A stretch of DNA of 64,000 nucleotides from Paenibacillus_G filicis (GCF_038070315.1 NZ_JBBPCC010000002.1:1-64000); one strand, 5' to 3'; positions 1 to 8,946 are shown, counted from the stretch's first letter. The notes: generated by a model not told the origin, from the letters alone. Program-made: numbers and translations.

Positions 1-74
1 TAGAGCTTACAAAATCTATAATGCCCCCGTATACCAAAACCCTCAAATCCTTGATACTACTGCTATTTTACCTT

Positions 75-1412
75 TTAATACAGGGTCAAATACTGCTCAC
101 GCTCCCAGGCGTGAACTTGCGTACGATAGATATCCCACTCGATCTCTTTCAGTTCCACGAAATGTGCCAACGCATGATCGCCCAGAGCGTCGCAGATGAC
201 ATCGTCGCGAAGCAGCTCCTCGAGCGCTTGCTTCAGGTTCACAGGCAAGCTAGGGATGCCTTGCTCTTCGCGCTCTTCTTCGGACATCACATAGATGTTA
301 CGGTCCGTTGGAGGCGGCAGCTGCATTTTGTTCTTAATACCGTCCAGACCTGCTTTGAGCATTACAGCCAGGGCCAGGTAAGGATTAGCCGCAGGATCCG
401 GGTTACGGACTTCTACGCGTGTGCTGAGGCCGCGGGAAGCCGGGATACGGATCATCGGGCTGCGGTTGCTAGCAGACCATGCCACGTAGCAAGGCGCTTC
501 ATAACCTGGTACCAGACGCTTGTACGAGTTAACCGTCGGATTCGTAATCGCTGCGAATGCACGAGCATGGCGCAGGATTCCGGCCATATATTGACGAGCG
601 GTTACGCTCAGGCCGAGCTTGTCGTTTTCTTCATAGAAGGCGTTCTCGTTGCCGCGGAATAACGATTGGTGGGCATGCATCCCGGAGCCGTTGACACCGA
701 ACAGCGGCTTAGGCATGAACGTCGCATGAAGTCCATGCTGACGGGCAACCGTCTTCACCACGAGCTTGAAGGTTTGAATTTGGTCGGCAGCCTTGATCGC
801 ATCCGCATACTTGAAGTCGATCTCATGCTGGCCAGGAGCCACTTCGTGGTGGGACGCTTCGATTTCGAAGCCCATTTCTTCGAGCGTCAGTACGATTTCA
901 CGACGACAGTTCTCCCCGAGATCCGTAGGAGCCAGGTCGAAGTAACCGCCTTGGTCGTTCAGCTCTAGCGTAGGATTGCCCTTCTCGTCCGTCTTGAACA
1001 GGAAGAATTCCGGCTCAGGACCGACATTCATCGCCGTATAGCCCATTTCCTCGGCTTCCTTCAGCGCATTTTTGAGAATTCCGCGCGGATCGCCCGGGAA
1101 CGGACGCCCGTCAGGCAGATAGATATCGCAGATCAGTCGGGCTACGCGATCTTCTGTAACCCACGGAAAGATGACCCAAGTAGATAAATCGGGATATAAG
1201 TACATATCGGATTCCTCGATGCGGACATAACCTTCGATGGAGGAACCGTCAAACATCATTTTATTGTCCAATGCTTTCTCAAGCTGACTTACCGGAATTT
1301 CTACATTCTTGATCGTACCCAGAAGATCCGTAAATTGCAGCCGAATGAAGCGAACGTTCTGTTCCTTGGCAATGCGTAGAATGTCTTCCTTGGTGTAGTT
1401 TTTATCTGTCAC
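75..1412 (-). CDS. glnA: Glutamine synthetase type I
   Basis: ATP-dependent ligation of ammonia to glutamate, the central nitrogen assimilation step in the cytoplasm. The 445-residue product has the GSI length and motifs: the N-terminal beta-grasp segment with MFDGSSIEGYVRIEESDM near residues 53-70, NGSGMHAHQSL near 240 (ATP/glutamate site) and KRLVPGYEAP near 300. It lacks the adenylylation segment typical of proteobacterial GSI-beta, which fits the Gram-positive GSI-alpha class that is feedback-inhibited and acts with GlnR. Translation starts at GTG (1412) preceded by AAGGAGGA at good spacing. It is the second gene of a glnR-glnA operon, with a gap of about 90 bp. No clear terminator is seen between the stop codon and the window edge. 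Confidence 0.98.
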   Translation of the reverse strand: MTDKNYTKEDILRIAKEQNVRFIRLQFTDLLGTIKNVEIPVSQLEKALDNKMMFDGSSIEGYVRIEESDMYLYPDLSTWVIFPWVTEDRVARLICDIYLPDGRPFPGDPRGILKNALKEAEEMGYTAMNVGPEPEFFLFKTDEKGNPTLELNDQGGYFDLAPTDLGENCRREIVLTLEEMGFEIEASHHEVAPGQHEIDFKYADAIKAADQIQTFKLVVKTVARQHGLHATFMPKPLFGVNGSGMHAHQSLFRGNENAFYEENDKLGLSVTARQYMAGILRHARAFAAITNPTVNSYKRLVPGYEAPCYVAWSASNRSPMIRIPASRGLSTRVEVRNPDPAANPYLALAVMLKAGLDGIKNKMQLPPPTDRNIYVMSEEEREEQGIPSLPVNLKQALEELLRDDVICDALGDHALAHFVELKEIEWDIYRTQVHAWEREQYLTLY

Positions 1413-1504
1413 TGTGAATTCTCCTCCTTAAAATACGTACATGGCATCCAAAGCCGTTCCGATGCCGCCCTTGCAGGCGGCGCCAGTCCAACTCTCGTCC
1501 AGCT

Positions 1505-1918
1505 TTATTTCCTGAAAAACCGGGACAGCTCGCCTTGTATCAGCGATACGGAATTCGGACGTTTGCCCCCGCCTATCAGCTGCTGCTTGAGCATCTTATG
1601 AAGCTGGGAATCCGTAAGCTCGCGGCGCTTGACCTCAGACTGCTCGCTGACGACCGTAGCGTCCTCCGAATCCTTGTCGACCGGCAGCAGCACTTGCTTG
1701 ATTCCGGCGATATTCACGCCCTTCTCGATCAAATCCTTGATCTCAAGCAGCCGCTCCACATCGTTGAATGAGTACAGACGCTGGTTGCCGCCTGTTCTTG
1801 CCGGTATGACCAACTCATGCTGCTCGTAATATCGGATTTGTCTGGCCGTCAAATCTGTCAGCTTCATCACGATACCGATTGGAAAAAGGGCCATATTTCT
1901 GCGGATATCATCACCCAT
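1505..1918 (-). CDS. glnR: MerR-family nitrogen regulator GlnR
   Basis: Repressor of nitrogen genes that in Bacillus is activated by feedback-inhibited glutamine synthetase. The product is 137 residues and aligns along its length with what is known of GlnR: an N-terminal winged helix with LTARQIRYYEQHELVIPART (about 22-41), then a helical segment and a C-terminal tail ending in LSRFFRK, the segment that senses glutamine synthetase. I chose the ATG at 1918 over the GTG at 1936 because AGGGGTGA lies five bases upstream and the protein then begins MGDDIRRNMALFPIG, as in other GlnR proteins. It is first in the glnRA operon and has a strong sigma-A promoter overlapping a partial GlnR box. Confidence 0.96.
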   Translation of the reverse strand: MGDDIRRNMALFPIGIVMKLTDLTARQIRYYEQHELVIPARTGGNQRLYSFNDVERLLEIKDLIEKGVNIAGIKQVLLPVDKDSEDATVVSEQSEVKRRELTDSQLHKMLKQQLIGGGKRPNSVSLIQGELSRFFRK

Positions 1919-1954
1919 GACTTTCACCCCTAACACAGGAAAAACCTTACTCTT

Positions 1955-1994
1955 ATTGTAGCCTTGAACCGAAAAAGTGTCAAGTTGTGTTAGG
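1955..1994 (-). promoter_or_regulatory. glnRA sigma-A promoter with partial GlnR/TnrA box
   Basis: On the minus strand TTGACA (positions 1983-1978) and TACAAT (1960-1955) are separated by exactly 17 bp, a near-consensus housekeeping promoter. The -35 hexamer is embedded in CCTAACACAACTTGACA (1994-1978). Compared with the known TGTNA-N7-TNACA GlnR/TnrA site, its right half is perfect and its left half degenerate. Overlap with -35 would allow autorepression by GlnR. The promoter is directly visible; the operator is inferred. Confidence 0.8.
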
Positions 1995-2017
1995 TTCGTG
2001 AAATATGTAAGCTAAGA

Positions 2018-3265
2018 TTACAGCAAATTACGGTCCTTCATATTCTGCAGTGCCGTCAATACGCCAAGCTTGCAATGGGCATAGGTTAACCCCCCCTGCA
2101 TGTAGGCGATGTATGGCTCGCGGATAGGCGCATCCGCTGACAGCTCTAGGCTGCCCCCCTGAATAAACGTGCCGGCCGCCATAATGACGGGATGCTCATA
2201 GCCTGGCATATCCCATGGCTCGGGTACGACATGCGAATCGACGGCAGCCGCTTGCTGGATACCCTGCACGAACGCGATCAGATGCTCGGGTCCGGTAAAT
2301 CGGATCGCCTGAATCAAGTCCGTCCGCGGATCATTCCACTTCGGATGAGTGACGAATCCCAGCTCCTCGAATAGCGCCGCAGCAAAAACCGAGCCCTTAA
2401 CGGCTTGTCCAACGAGAGTTGGAGCGAGGAACAGCCCTTGAAACATAGCGCGCAGCGTCCCCAGCATAGCTCCGACTTCGCCGCCGATACCCGGCGCCGT
2501 AAGGCGATAGGAAGCCAGCTCGACAAGCTCCTTCTTCCCCGCAATATATCCGCCGGTGGAAGCCAATCCTCCGCCGGGATTCTTAATCAGCGACCCCGCG
2601 ATCAGATCGGCCCCCGCCTCTGTCGGCTCCGTCAGCTCGGTAAACTCCCCGTAGCAGTTATCGACGAACACAATCAGGTCGGATTTGATCTCCTTGACGA
2701 AGCGAACCATCTCCCCAATCTGCTCCACCGTGAAAGAAGCCCGCCACGAATAGCCGCGCGAGCGCTGAATGCCGATAACTTTTGTCTCCGGCGTAATGCG
2801 TTCCGCGATAGCCTGCCAATCCGGAGAGCCGTCCTCCGATAGATCTACCTCGCCATACCGGATGCCCCAATCCTGCAGTGACCCTTGTCCGTCTCCCGGC
2901 TTGCCAATCACCTTGTGCAGCGTATCGTAAGGCCTTCCGGTAATCATCAGCAGCCCGTCGCCAGGACGCAATACGCCGAACAAGGCTGTGCCGATCGTAT
3001 GCGTTCCCGAGACGAAATGCGGACGCACGAGCGCCGCCTCCGCCCCGAATACATCCGCGTAGACGAGGTCTAGGACCTCGCGCCCGCGGTCATTATAGCC
3101 ATAGCCGGTAGAACCGGCAAAGTGATAGTCGCTAACCTTATGCTTCTGAAACGCCCGGATAACCTTCCATTGATTGCGGTCGACTGTCCGGTCGATGTCT
3201 TTCAACTTCCCATCAATGACCTGCTCAGCCCGTTCCATCTGGGCCAGCACCTGCTCGTTAAACAT
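2018..3265 (-). CDS. Methionine gamma-lyase family / aluminum resistance-type PLP enzyme (YnbB-like)
   Basis: A 415-residue fold-type I PLP enzyme of the family annotated as methionine gamma-lyase or aluminum resistance protein (B. subtilis YnbB). Visible motifs are HFVSGTHTIGTALFGVLRPGD (about 83-103), FVDNCYGEF around 200, and the PLP-lysine region GSLIKNPGGG about 25 residues further on. Substrate specificity is not established from sequence. The start is the ATG at 3265, giving MFNEQVLAQMERAE; the upstream ATG at 3316 would lie inside hflX. It overlaps the hflX stop by 8 bp, so translational coupling is likely. It sits in the spoVK-hflX-ynbB-glnR-glnA order known from Bacillus. Confidence 0.9.
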   Translation of the reverse strand: MFNEQVLAQMERAEQVIDGKLKDIDRTVDRNQWKVIRAFQKHKVSDYHFAGSTGYGYNDRGREVLDLVYADVFGAEAALVRPHFVSGTHTIGTALFGVLRPGDGLLMITGRPYDTLHKVIGKPGDGQGSLQDWGIRYGEVDLSEDGSPDWQAIAERITPETKVIGIQRSRGYSWRASFTVEQIGEMVRFVKEIKSDLIVFVDNCYGEFTELTEPTEAGADLIAGSLIKNPGGGLASTGGYIAGKKELVELASYRLTAPGIGGEVGAMLGTLRAMFQGLFLAPTLVGQAVKGSVFAAALFEELGFVTHPKWNDPRTDLIQAIRFTGPEHLIAFVQGIQQAAAVDSHVVPEPWDMPGYEHPVIMAAGTFIQGGSLELSADAPIREPYIAYMQGGLTYAHCKLGVLTALQNMKDRNLL

Positions 3266-4592
3266 ACTCTGACGTCTCTCCCTCGTTCTCCCCATGTATA
3301 AGCTGCGCAGAATCATACGCAGCTAGCAAGTAACCTAGTTTGTCATATTCCTTGTTATTAACCCTAACCTTAAACAGCATATCCCCGCCATCCACTTCAT
3401 TCTCCAGCACTTCGCCCACCCGGTAGACGAGCGAGATCACATCGCCCTTCTCAGCCGGAATCCGGAACGTACGGCTGTCTCCCATCAGATGCCTTTCCAG
3501 CGCATCCAGAATACGCCCCAGATCCTGTTCGCTGTAGGCCGAGATCCTCAGAAATTCCCCCTCCGTGGTCAGCATCTCGCGTTGCTTGGGAGGCAGCAAG
3601 TCCGTTTTGTTAAATAGCGTAAGACGCTCCTTGCCATGTGCGCCCAGTTCCTCCAGTACCTCGTCAACGACATGCATCTGGACTTCCATCATCTCCGTAG
3701 AGCTGTCCACGACATGCAGAATGAAGTCCGCCTCATTGGCTTCTTCCAGTGTTGCACGAAAGGCAGCGACCAGATCATGCGGCAGATTCTGAATAAAACC
3801 AACGGTATCCGTCAATACGATTTCCATGCCTCCGGGCAGTTTAAGAGCGCGAGAGGTCGGATCGAGCGTAGCGAACAACTGATTCTCCACATAGACATCC
3901 GCCTGAGTAAGCTGACGCAGCAGCGTGGACTTCCCTGCATTCGTATAGCCGACCAGCGCTACCTGAAAGACGCCGGTCTTCTTGCGGCGTTCCCGGTGCA
4001 GCACCCGGTGGCGCACAACCTCCTGCAGCTGCCGCTTCAGCTCGCTGATCCTATCGCGGATATGACGGCGGTCGGTCTCCAGCTTCGTTTCCCCCGGTCC
4101 GCGGGTCCCGATGCCGCCGCCCAGCCTGGATAAATTTTTGCCCTGCCCGGACAGACGCGGCAATAGGTAGCTGAGCTGAGCCAGCTCCACCTGAATGATG
4201 CCCTCGCGCGTCTTGGCGCGGCCTGCGAAGATGTCCAGAATAAGCTGGGTGCGGTCAATGATCTTGACATCCAAAAACTGCTCGAGATTCCGCACCTGGG
4301 CACCCGACAGCTCCTGATCGAAGATCGCCGTGTTCGCGCCTAGTGCCTCCAGCTCATCCTTCAATTCCTGGGCTTTACCTTTGCCGATGAACCACTTGGA
4401 ATCGGCATACTCCTTGTTCTGCGAGAGCGTTCCTAGCACTTCTACCCCTGCCGTTTCAGCAAGACGAATGAGCTCAGCCAGTGAATAATCGGGATCGTAG
4501 TTCTCCTCCCGTTTGAGCGACTGGGTCACCAGGCTAACCAGCACGGCCCGTGCCTGTTGATCCGGCGTTACTTCATGAACAGATGGCTTCAT
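3258..4592 (-). CDS. hflX: Ribosome-associated GTPase HflX
   Basis: A 444-residue GTPase that binds 50S subunits and, in known cases, splits stalled or hibernating ribosomes. The N-terminal HflX domain (about 20-190) includes the glycine-rich linker SRLGGGIGTRGPGETKLE. The G domain follows, with G1 GYTNAGKST near 218, G3 DTVGF near 265 and G4 NKTD near 330, then a C-terminal domain. Its ATG overlaps the stop of spoVK by the ATGA arrangement (4589-4592), and its stop overlaps the next gene, so the three genes form a tightly coupled operon. Confidence 0.97.
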   Translation of the reverse strand: MKPSVHEVTPDQQARAVLVSLVTQSLKREENYDPDYSLAELIRLAETAGVEVLGTLSQNKEYADSKWFIGKGKAQELKDELEALGANTAIFDQELSGAQVRNLEQFLDVKIIDRTQLILDIFAGRAKTREGIIQVELAQLSYLLPRLSGQGKNLSRLGGGIGTRGPGETKLETDRRHIRDRISELKRQLQEVVRHRVLHRERRKKTGVFQVALVGYTNAGKSTLLRQLTQADVYVENQLFATLDPTSRALKLPGGMEIVLTDTVGFIQNLPHDLVAAFRATLEEANEADFILHVVDSSTEMMEVQMHVVDEVLEELGAHGKERLTLFNKTDLLPPKQREMLTTEGEFLRISAYSEQDLGRILDALERHLMGDSRTFRIPAEKGDVISLVYRVGEVLENEVDGGDMLFKVRVNNKEYDKLGYLLAAYDSAQLIHGENEGETSEYV

Positions 4593-5584
4593 ATGTATCT
4601 CGGGGTCTCCTTTGCCGGCTTGCGGTCCAGCTTCACATCCTCGGGCCGGATCATCATCAGATCCTGCCGGGACGGCTGCACGCCATTCATGCTGAGCAAG
4701 CGAACCGCATGATTGCGCATCGCCTTCTCGATCAGATTGCGCACGAACCGCGCGTTGCTGAACGCAATCTCCAGTTGGTTTTTTTCGTTCATGATTTGCT
4801 GACGTATCTTGAGTTCGGTCGTCGGACCCAGCGTGTACTCTCTCTCCTTCACCATCAGCTCCGCAATTTGCATCAGCTGGTCGACCGTATAGTCAGGAAA
4901 ATCCAGCTGAATCGGGAACCGTGAAGGAAGACCAGGATTCGTCTGTAGGAACTGATCCATCTCATCCGAGTAACCCGCCAAGATCAGGATGAACTGATTC
5001 TTGTGATCCTCCATTGCTTTTACCAGTGTGTCGATGGCTTCTTTACCGAAATCTTTTTCCCCGCCGCGGGCCAAACTATACGCTTCATCGATAAATAAAA
5101 TGCCGCCAATCGCCTTCTTCACCAGCTCACGCGTCTTGAGCGCCGTATGCCCGATATATTCCCCAACCAGGTCGGCTCTCTCCACCTCGATCAGATGACC
5201 CTTGGTCAGCACGCCCATCGTCTGGAACAGCTTCGCCACAATCCGGGCGACCGAGGTTTTCCCCGTACCAGGATTGCCCTTGAAAACCATATGGTAAACC
5301 TGGTGTCCGGCAGTCAATCCCACCTCAGCGCGAAGACCCGCAATACGCAGCAGCGCGTAGATTTCGAAGACAAGCTCCTTCACATGATCGAGGCCGACCA
5401 TGCGGTCCAGGTCCTTCATAATCTCGCCAAAATGCCCCTGGTGGGAGAGCGGCTTGCCATGAAACAGACTTTCCGGGTCGGCAGCCAGAGCTGCCGCGGG
5501 TTCCGGACTGCGCAGCACGACATTGATCTGCCGTGCGTTCTTCGTAATCTGAATCTGATCCGATGGCTGTACACGTCCACTCAT
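4589..5584 (-). CDS. spoVK: Stage V sporulation protein K, AAA ATPase
   Basis: A 331-residue AAA+ ATPase of the CbxX/CfqX-SpoVK family; in Bacillus SpoVK is needed for spore maturation in the mother cell. The Walker A motif GNPGTGKTS lies near residue 103, Walker B GILFIDEAYSL near 165, and a sensor-1-like ILAGYSDEM near 205. The N-terminal 70 residues carry HFGEIMKDLDRMVGLD, the usual lead-in to this AAA module. It is the first gene of the coupled spoVK-hflX-PLP enzyme operon. Upstream, 5585-5682 holds the RBS (GAGGTGA) and a short spacer with no obvious consensus promoter. A sporulation sigma factor promoter is likely by family knowledge but not proven here. Confidence 0.95.
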   Translation of the reverse strand: MSGRVQPSDQIQITKNARQINVVLRSPEPAAALAADPESLFHGKPLSHQGHFGEIMKDLDRMVGLDHVKELVFEIYALLRIAGLRAEVGLTAGHQVYHMVFKGNPGTGKTSVARIVAKLFQTMGVLTKGHLIEVERADLVGEYIGHTALKTRELVKKAIGGILFIDEAYSLARGGEKDFGKEAIDTLVKAMEDHKNQFILILAGYSDEMDQFLQTNPGLPSRFPIQLDFPDYTVDQLMQIAELMVKEREYTLGPTTELKIRQQIMNEKNQLEIAFSNARFVRNLIEKAMRNHAVRLLSMNGVQPSRQDLMMIRPEDVKLDRKPAKETPRYI

Positions 5585-5682
5585 GCGTCACATCACCTCT
5601 TCTTTGGTGTTAATGTATACGCGCAAGCTGAGCGGATTGTGTCTGTTTTCTTTGTCTATTGTATCCTTCGTTCAGCTTTTTT

Positions 5683-6348
5683 TCAAAAGTCGCCCTGCAG
5701 CGCCGCCAGCACCTGCTCCAGGGACAACTCCTCCATCGACCCCAAGCGAAGATGATGCTCGCCGAAGGTCAGGAGCCCCGTGACCGCATTAGGCACGATG
5801 ACGCAGTGCATGCCCGCGCGCATAGCAGCCAGCGCCCCATTGGGGGAATCCTCAAACGCAATCGCTTCATCCGGCTTGACGCCAAGCGCTTCGAGTGTCT
5901 TCAGATACAATTCCGGCTCCGGCTTGACCTGAGTGACGTCATCGCGGGTGCGAATTTCCTCGAACTCGGACAGCAGGCCGTATTTGTCCAGATAGCCGTG
6001 CACCCAGGAACGTGTGGAACTGGAAGCCAGACCGACCCGCAGGCCGAGACGCTTTGCCGTCTCCAGATACGCCCGGACACCAGGACGGATCTCTGCTTGA
6101 GCCATTCTTTCTTCATAATGGCTTCTGCGCTTCAGCCTAGCCGCCTCCCGGTCATAGGCACGGCCCAGCCTTTGCTCCAGGTCCGTATATGGATCGAACA
6201 CACCCGGCGCCGTACCGATGCAGGAGCCCCATACGTCCAGCGTCAGCTCACGGCCATGCTCGCGGTACATCGCTTGAAAAGATTCAAACTCCGCGGATTC
6301 CGTATCCAGAATCAATCCGTCAAAATCAAAGACAACAGCGCGAATCAA
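5683..6348 (-). CDS. HAD-superfamily hydrolase, beta-phosphoglucomutase-like
   Basis: A 221-residue HAD phosphatase or phosphomutase. Motif I is DFDGLILDTE at the N terminus, with both nucleophile and acid/base Asp. A helical cap follows, then motif II in GLASSST, the motif III Lys in QVKPEPE, and motif IV FEDSPNGALAA. It resembles YhcW/PGMB-type HADs; the substrate cannot be told. Start choice: GGAGGG directly abuts an ATG at 6354 (zero spacing) but lies six bases before the in-frame TTG at 6348, which gives MIRAVVFDFDG. I prefer TTG, with ATG 6354 as the alternative. A longer ATG at 6432 is excluded because it would cross the tatA terminator. Confidence 0.9.
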   Translation of the reverse strand: MIRAVVFDFDGLILDTESAEFESFQAMYREHGRELTLDVWGSCIGTAPGVFDPYTDLEQRLGRAYDREAARLKRRSHYEERMAQAEIRPGVRAYLETAKRLGLRVGLASSSTRSWVHGYLDKYGLLSEFEEIRTRDDVTQVKPEPELYLKTLEALGVKPDEAIAFEDSPNGALAAMRAGMHCVIVPNAVTGLLTFGEHHLRLGSMEELSLEQVLAALQGDF

Positions 6349-6398
6349 ATCCATCCCTCCCGGTATTGTAAATTCCCCTGCGTCCGAATCTTCCCATG

Positions 6399-6446
6399 AA
6401 AAAAGCTGCAGGGGGCACCGGCCTAACGCCAATGCTCTGCAGCCTT
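6399..6446 (-). terminator. Rho-independent terminator after tatA
   Basis: On the minus strand AAGGCTGCAG pairs with CTGCAGCTTTTTT across a roughly 25-base loop that itself contains GGC/GCC pairing. The T-run follows the 3' arm directly. It lies about 50 bp after the tatA stop. Confidence 0.7.
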
Positions 6447-6498
6447 GTCCAATCGCTACGAGTCATCCCCGTAGGCATCGGCAGTCCGAAGCTCCATT

Positions 6499-6687
6499 CT
6501 ACGAGCGCTTCTCGTCCTTCTTCTCTTCCTCTTTGTCCCCCGACGTCAAACCACGGGTAGATTCCTTGAACTCCGACAGCGTGCGGCCGACAGCGCGACC
6601 TAGCTCCGGAAGCTTGGATGGACCGAACAGCAGCAGCACGACGACCAGAATAAGTAGCAGTCCACCGATTCCTATGTTAAATGGCAT
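6499..6687 (-). CDS. tatA: Twin-arginine translocase subunit TatA/TatE
   Basis: A 62-residue Tat pore-forming subunit for export of folded proteins. A single N-terminal membrane helix (about 8-22, GLLLILVVVLLLFGP) is followed by the FGPSKLPELGRAVG hinge and amphipathic helix, then a charged tail (EEEKKDEKRS). The ATG at 6687 is preferred over the GTG at 6696 because GGGGTGA lies five bases upstream of it. No tatC is next to it in this window, so its TatC partner must be encoded elsewhere. The gene has its own downstream terminator. Confidence 0.95.
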   Translation of the reverse strand: MPFNIGIGGLLLILVVVLLLFGPSKLPELGRAVGRTLSEFKESTRGLTSGDKEEEKKDEKRS

Positions 6688-6761
6688 TAAGCTCACCCCT
6701 TTTCTGGAAGTACGTCTTTGTATGCATTATACCACAAATTAACGCAAATGACAGGCGGACA

Positions 6762-7418
6762 TCATGAGAGCGTTTCTTCATCCAACAGTTCGCGTCCGAG
6801 CGCAAGCTGCAGCTTGTCCCACTCCCACTTGATCATAGCGAGCGTTTCCCGGCTTCGGTGCCATGACATCACCAGCACGTTGGAGTCCATGGGCGCTGCT
6901 ACTGGATGGCTATAGCCGAGATACCGGGCGATATCCAAGGCGCGCACCGCATGATACCGGTGCGTGATGATAGCCGCCGTGGTCCAGCCTTTCTGCTGCA
7001 TGATCGCCTGACTGAACTTCAGATTCTGGTAGGTATTGCGCGAGCGCTGCTCCAGCTCGATCTGTCCGGCAGGAATGCCGCGCTCCACCAAGTAATTGCG
7101 CATCCCCTCGGCCTCCGACAGCACCGAGTCTTCGTGGTCATACCCCCCGCTAACGATGATTCGGGTGAGAATGCCGGACCGGTACAGCTCGACCGCCTTG
7201 TTCAGCCTCTCCTTCAAAGCCGGACTTGGCTCCGTCTGCCACAGTGCAGCACCCAGCACGATACCGACATCAACAGGCGAATGAGCCTGATCAGGGAGGG
7301 TCGCCATTCTCCACTGTATCATGCCCACCCAGAAAGCCGGCAGCAGAATCGCCAGAGCCACCCATCGCCAAGTCCGTCCCGCCAAGCTATAGCGCCGGCC
7401 GCTTCCCTTAGTTTTCAT
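6762..7418 (-). CDS. DUF218/ElyC-SanA-YdcF family membrane protein
   Basis: A 218-residue protein with one N-terminal signal-anchor helix (about 18-35, VALAILLPAFWVGMIQW) and an extracytoplasmic DUF218 domain. Signature segments are VDVGIVLGAALWQTEPSPAL (about 50-69), IVSGG near 95, and RSRNTYQNLKFSQ near 130. Relatives (SanA, ElyC, YdcF) are linked to envelope integrity; the biochemical activity is not settled. The ATG is preceded by GGAG at seven bases. It lies 17 bp after the esterase gene, so the two are probably co-transcribed. Confidence 0.88.
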   Translation of the reverse strand: MKTKGSGRRYSLAGRTWRWVALAILLPAFWVGMIQWRMATLPDQAHSPVDVGIVLGAALWQTEPSPALKERLNKAVELYRSGILTRIIVSGGYDHEDSVLSEAEGMRNYLVERGIPAGQIELEQRSRNTYQNLKFSQAIMQQKGWTTAAIITHRYHAVRALDIARYLGYSHPVAAPMDSNVLVMSWHRSRETLAMIKWEWDKLQLALGRELLDEETLS

Positions 7419-7435
7419 GATACTGCTCCTGTCTC

Positions 7436-8113
7436 CTATCGAAAAGGTTCGGTTTCAGAGAGGAAGCGACCCACTGTCTGGAATAATTCCGGCGCGTCAG
7501 GCTCAAAGCACAGCATGTGCCGGGACCTTGGGAAGTAAACGAGCTCCTTGTCCCCTTGCAGCCGATTATATATGTAGCGCGCGCTGCGGGGATGAACAAT
7601 CTGATCCCGCTGCCCCTGGGCAATCAGAGTCGGTACATCCACTCTGCCCAGCTCCTGCTTCCTTGCATACTGCGCCAGCTTCATAAATTGAAGAGCCGCA
7701 GGCAGCGGAACTCGCTTGATACGGCCCCAATGCTCCCAATCCTTCACCCGCACCCGCTCCGCAAGATCACGGATAAGACGCATCGGACTGAAATAAATAG
7801 CTGCCGCATTCAGCATCACGAGCCGCCGGACCGGCAGCCGGTTAGCCACATATGCGGACAGAAGGCCACCCATCGAGAAGCCTATGACATCAATCGTGTC
7901 AAAGAGTCTGCTCATCTCATAAGCTTCGCCTGCCGCCGCATCCAGCCATTCTCTCCAGCTTACACGGCCTAGGCCCAGCAGCTCCGGGTCATGGCCCGGG
8001 AGCAGCGGTACCCGGCATTCATACCCCTGACTGCGCAAATATTCCGCCAAAGGCTCGACTTCAAATGGACCGCCTGTAAAGCCATGCAGCAGCAAGATGC
8101 CCCGTTGCTTCAC
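7436..8113 (-). CDS. Alpha/beta hydrolase, carboxylesterase (EstB/YvaK-like)
   Basis: A 225-residue monoglyceride lipase or carboxylesterase-type hydrolase. It begins MKQRGILLLHGFTGGPFEV, where HGFTGG forms the oxyanion region. The nucleophile elbow is IGFSMGGLLSA (about 90). The acid lies in the QGQRDQIVHPR segment and the catalytic His in RSRHMLCFEPD near the C terminus. I prefer the GTG at 8113, preceded by AAAGGAGAG at about nine bases. The upstream TTG at 8173 has no ribosome binding site and adds 20 residues not typical of the family. Likely cytoplasmic; its substrate is unknown. Confidence 0.9.
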   Translation of the reverse strand: MKQRGILLLHGFTGGPFEVEPLAEYLRSQGYECRVPLLPGHDPELLGLGRVSWREWLDAAAGEAYEMSRLFDTIDVIGFSMGGLLSAYVANRLPVRRLVMLNAAAIYFSPMRLIRDLAERVRVKDWEHWGRIKRVPLPAALQFMKLAQYARKQELGRVDVPTLIAQGQRDQIVHPRSARYIYNRLQGDKELVYFPRSRHMLCFEPDAPELFQTVGRFLSETEPFR

Positions 8114-8189
8114 AATCCCGTCCTCTCCTTTCCAATAGACGATGCATCCTATGGATTCGTTCCACTCGGGCAATGTTCATGAAATAGCT

Positions 8190-8221
8190 GAAAGCAGCGC
8201 GACAAAACTCACGCTGCTTTC
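8190..8221 (-). terminator. Hairpin terminator after cyclophilin gene
   Basis: A perfect 10-bp inverted repeat, GAAAGCAGCG / CGCTGCTTTC, with a 12-base loop. It starts 8 bases after the stop of the peptidyl-prolyl isomerase gene. The T-tract is short, so termination strength is uncertain. Confidence 0.6.
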
Positions 8222-8229
8222 CTGATTGC

Positions 8230-8946
8230 TTACTTTTCCGTAATCGTGATGGATTGGATCACGATCTTTTCCTTCGGCTTGCTCGGCACTTTCTCGGCAC
8301 CAGCCTCAACCGGCGTCGCGGCGATTTTCTGAATCGTGTCCATGCCCTCCGTCACCTTGCCGAAGATGGTGTAGTTCGGGGTTTTGTTCAGGTTCTTGCT
8401 GTCTTCTCCCGTACAAATAAAGAATTGGCTGCCGTTCGTATTCGGACCGCTGTTCGCCATCGCGACTGTGCCCGGCTCGTACTTGCGCGTCGTTTTGAGC
8501 TCATCCTCGAACTTGTAGCCGGGACCGCCCGTACCATTGCCTTTGGGATCTCCCGTCTGAATCATGAACGATTGGATGATCCGGTGGAAGGTTACATCGT
8601 TATAGAAGCCTTCCTTGGCTAAGAACACAAAGTTATTAACCGTCTTCGGAGCTTCCTTCGGGTACAATTCGATCGTGAACGTCCCTTGGGATGTCGTAAC
8701 GGCCGCCTTATAGGTTTTGGCAGCATCAATGGTCATCGGCGGAGGAGAGGACCAGCTCTTGGTCTTCCCTTGCTCCGTCTGACCTCCTTGCGTCGGCGCG
8801 CCTTTACCTGCACTGGCATTGGCTGAATCCGCAGGAGCTGGCTTGGAGCCGCAGCCTGCCAGCATGCCGGCAAGCAGCAGGGAAGATAGTGCGAGTCCTA
8901 CAGTGGTTCGGACGAGTTTACTTTTCATCGTTGTCTTCATCTCCAT
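8230..8946 (-). CDS. Lipoprotein peptidyl-prolyl cis-trans isomerase (cyclophilin type)
   Basis: A 238-residue secreted cyclophilin lipoprotein. A signal peptide ends in the lipobox LAGC with Cys32 as the lipidation site. A Ser/Ala/Gly-rich spacer follows (about 33-75), then a cyclophilin domain (about 80-237). The domain has FHRIIQSFMIQTGDPKGNGTGG and FEDE, and SQFFIC carries the usual substrate-site residues. It probably assists folding of exported proteins at the membrane face. Start assignment is uncertain: in-frame ATG codons at 8946, 8940 and 8928 all lack ideal RBS spacing. A hairpin terminator follows the stop. Confidence 0.93.
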   Translation of the reverse strand: MEMKTTMKSKLVRTTVGLALSSLLLAGMLAGCGSKPAPADSANASAGKGAPTQGGQTEQGKTKSWSSPPPMTIDAAKTYKAAVTTSQGTFTIELYPKEAPKTVNNFVFLAKEGFYNDVTFHRIIQSFMIQTGDPKGNGTGGPGYKFEDELKTTRKYEPGTVAMANSGPNTNGSQFFICTGEDSKNLNKTPNYTIFGKVTEGMDTIQKIAATPVEAGAEKVPSKPKEKIVIQSITITEK

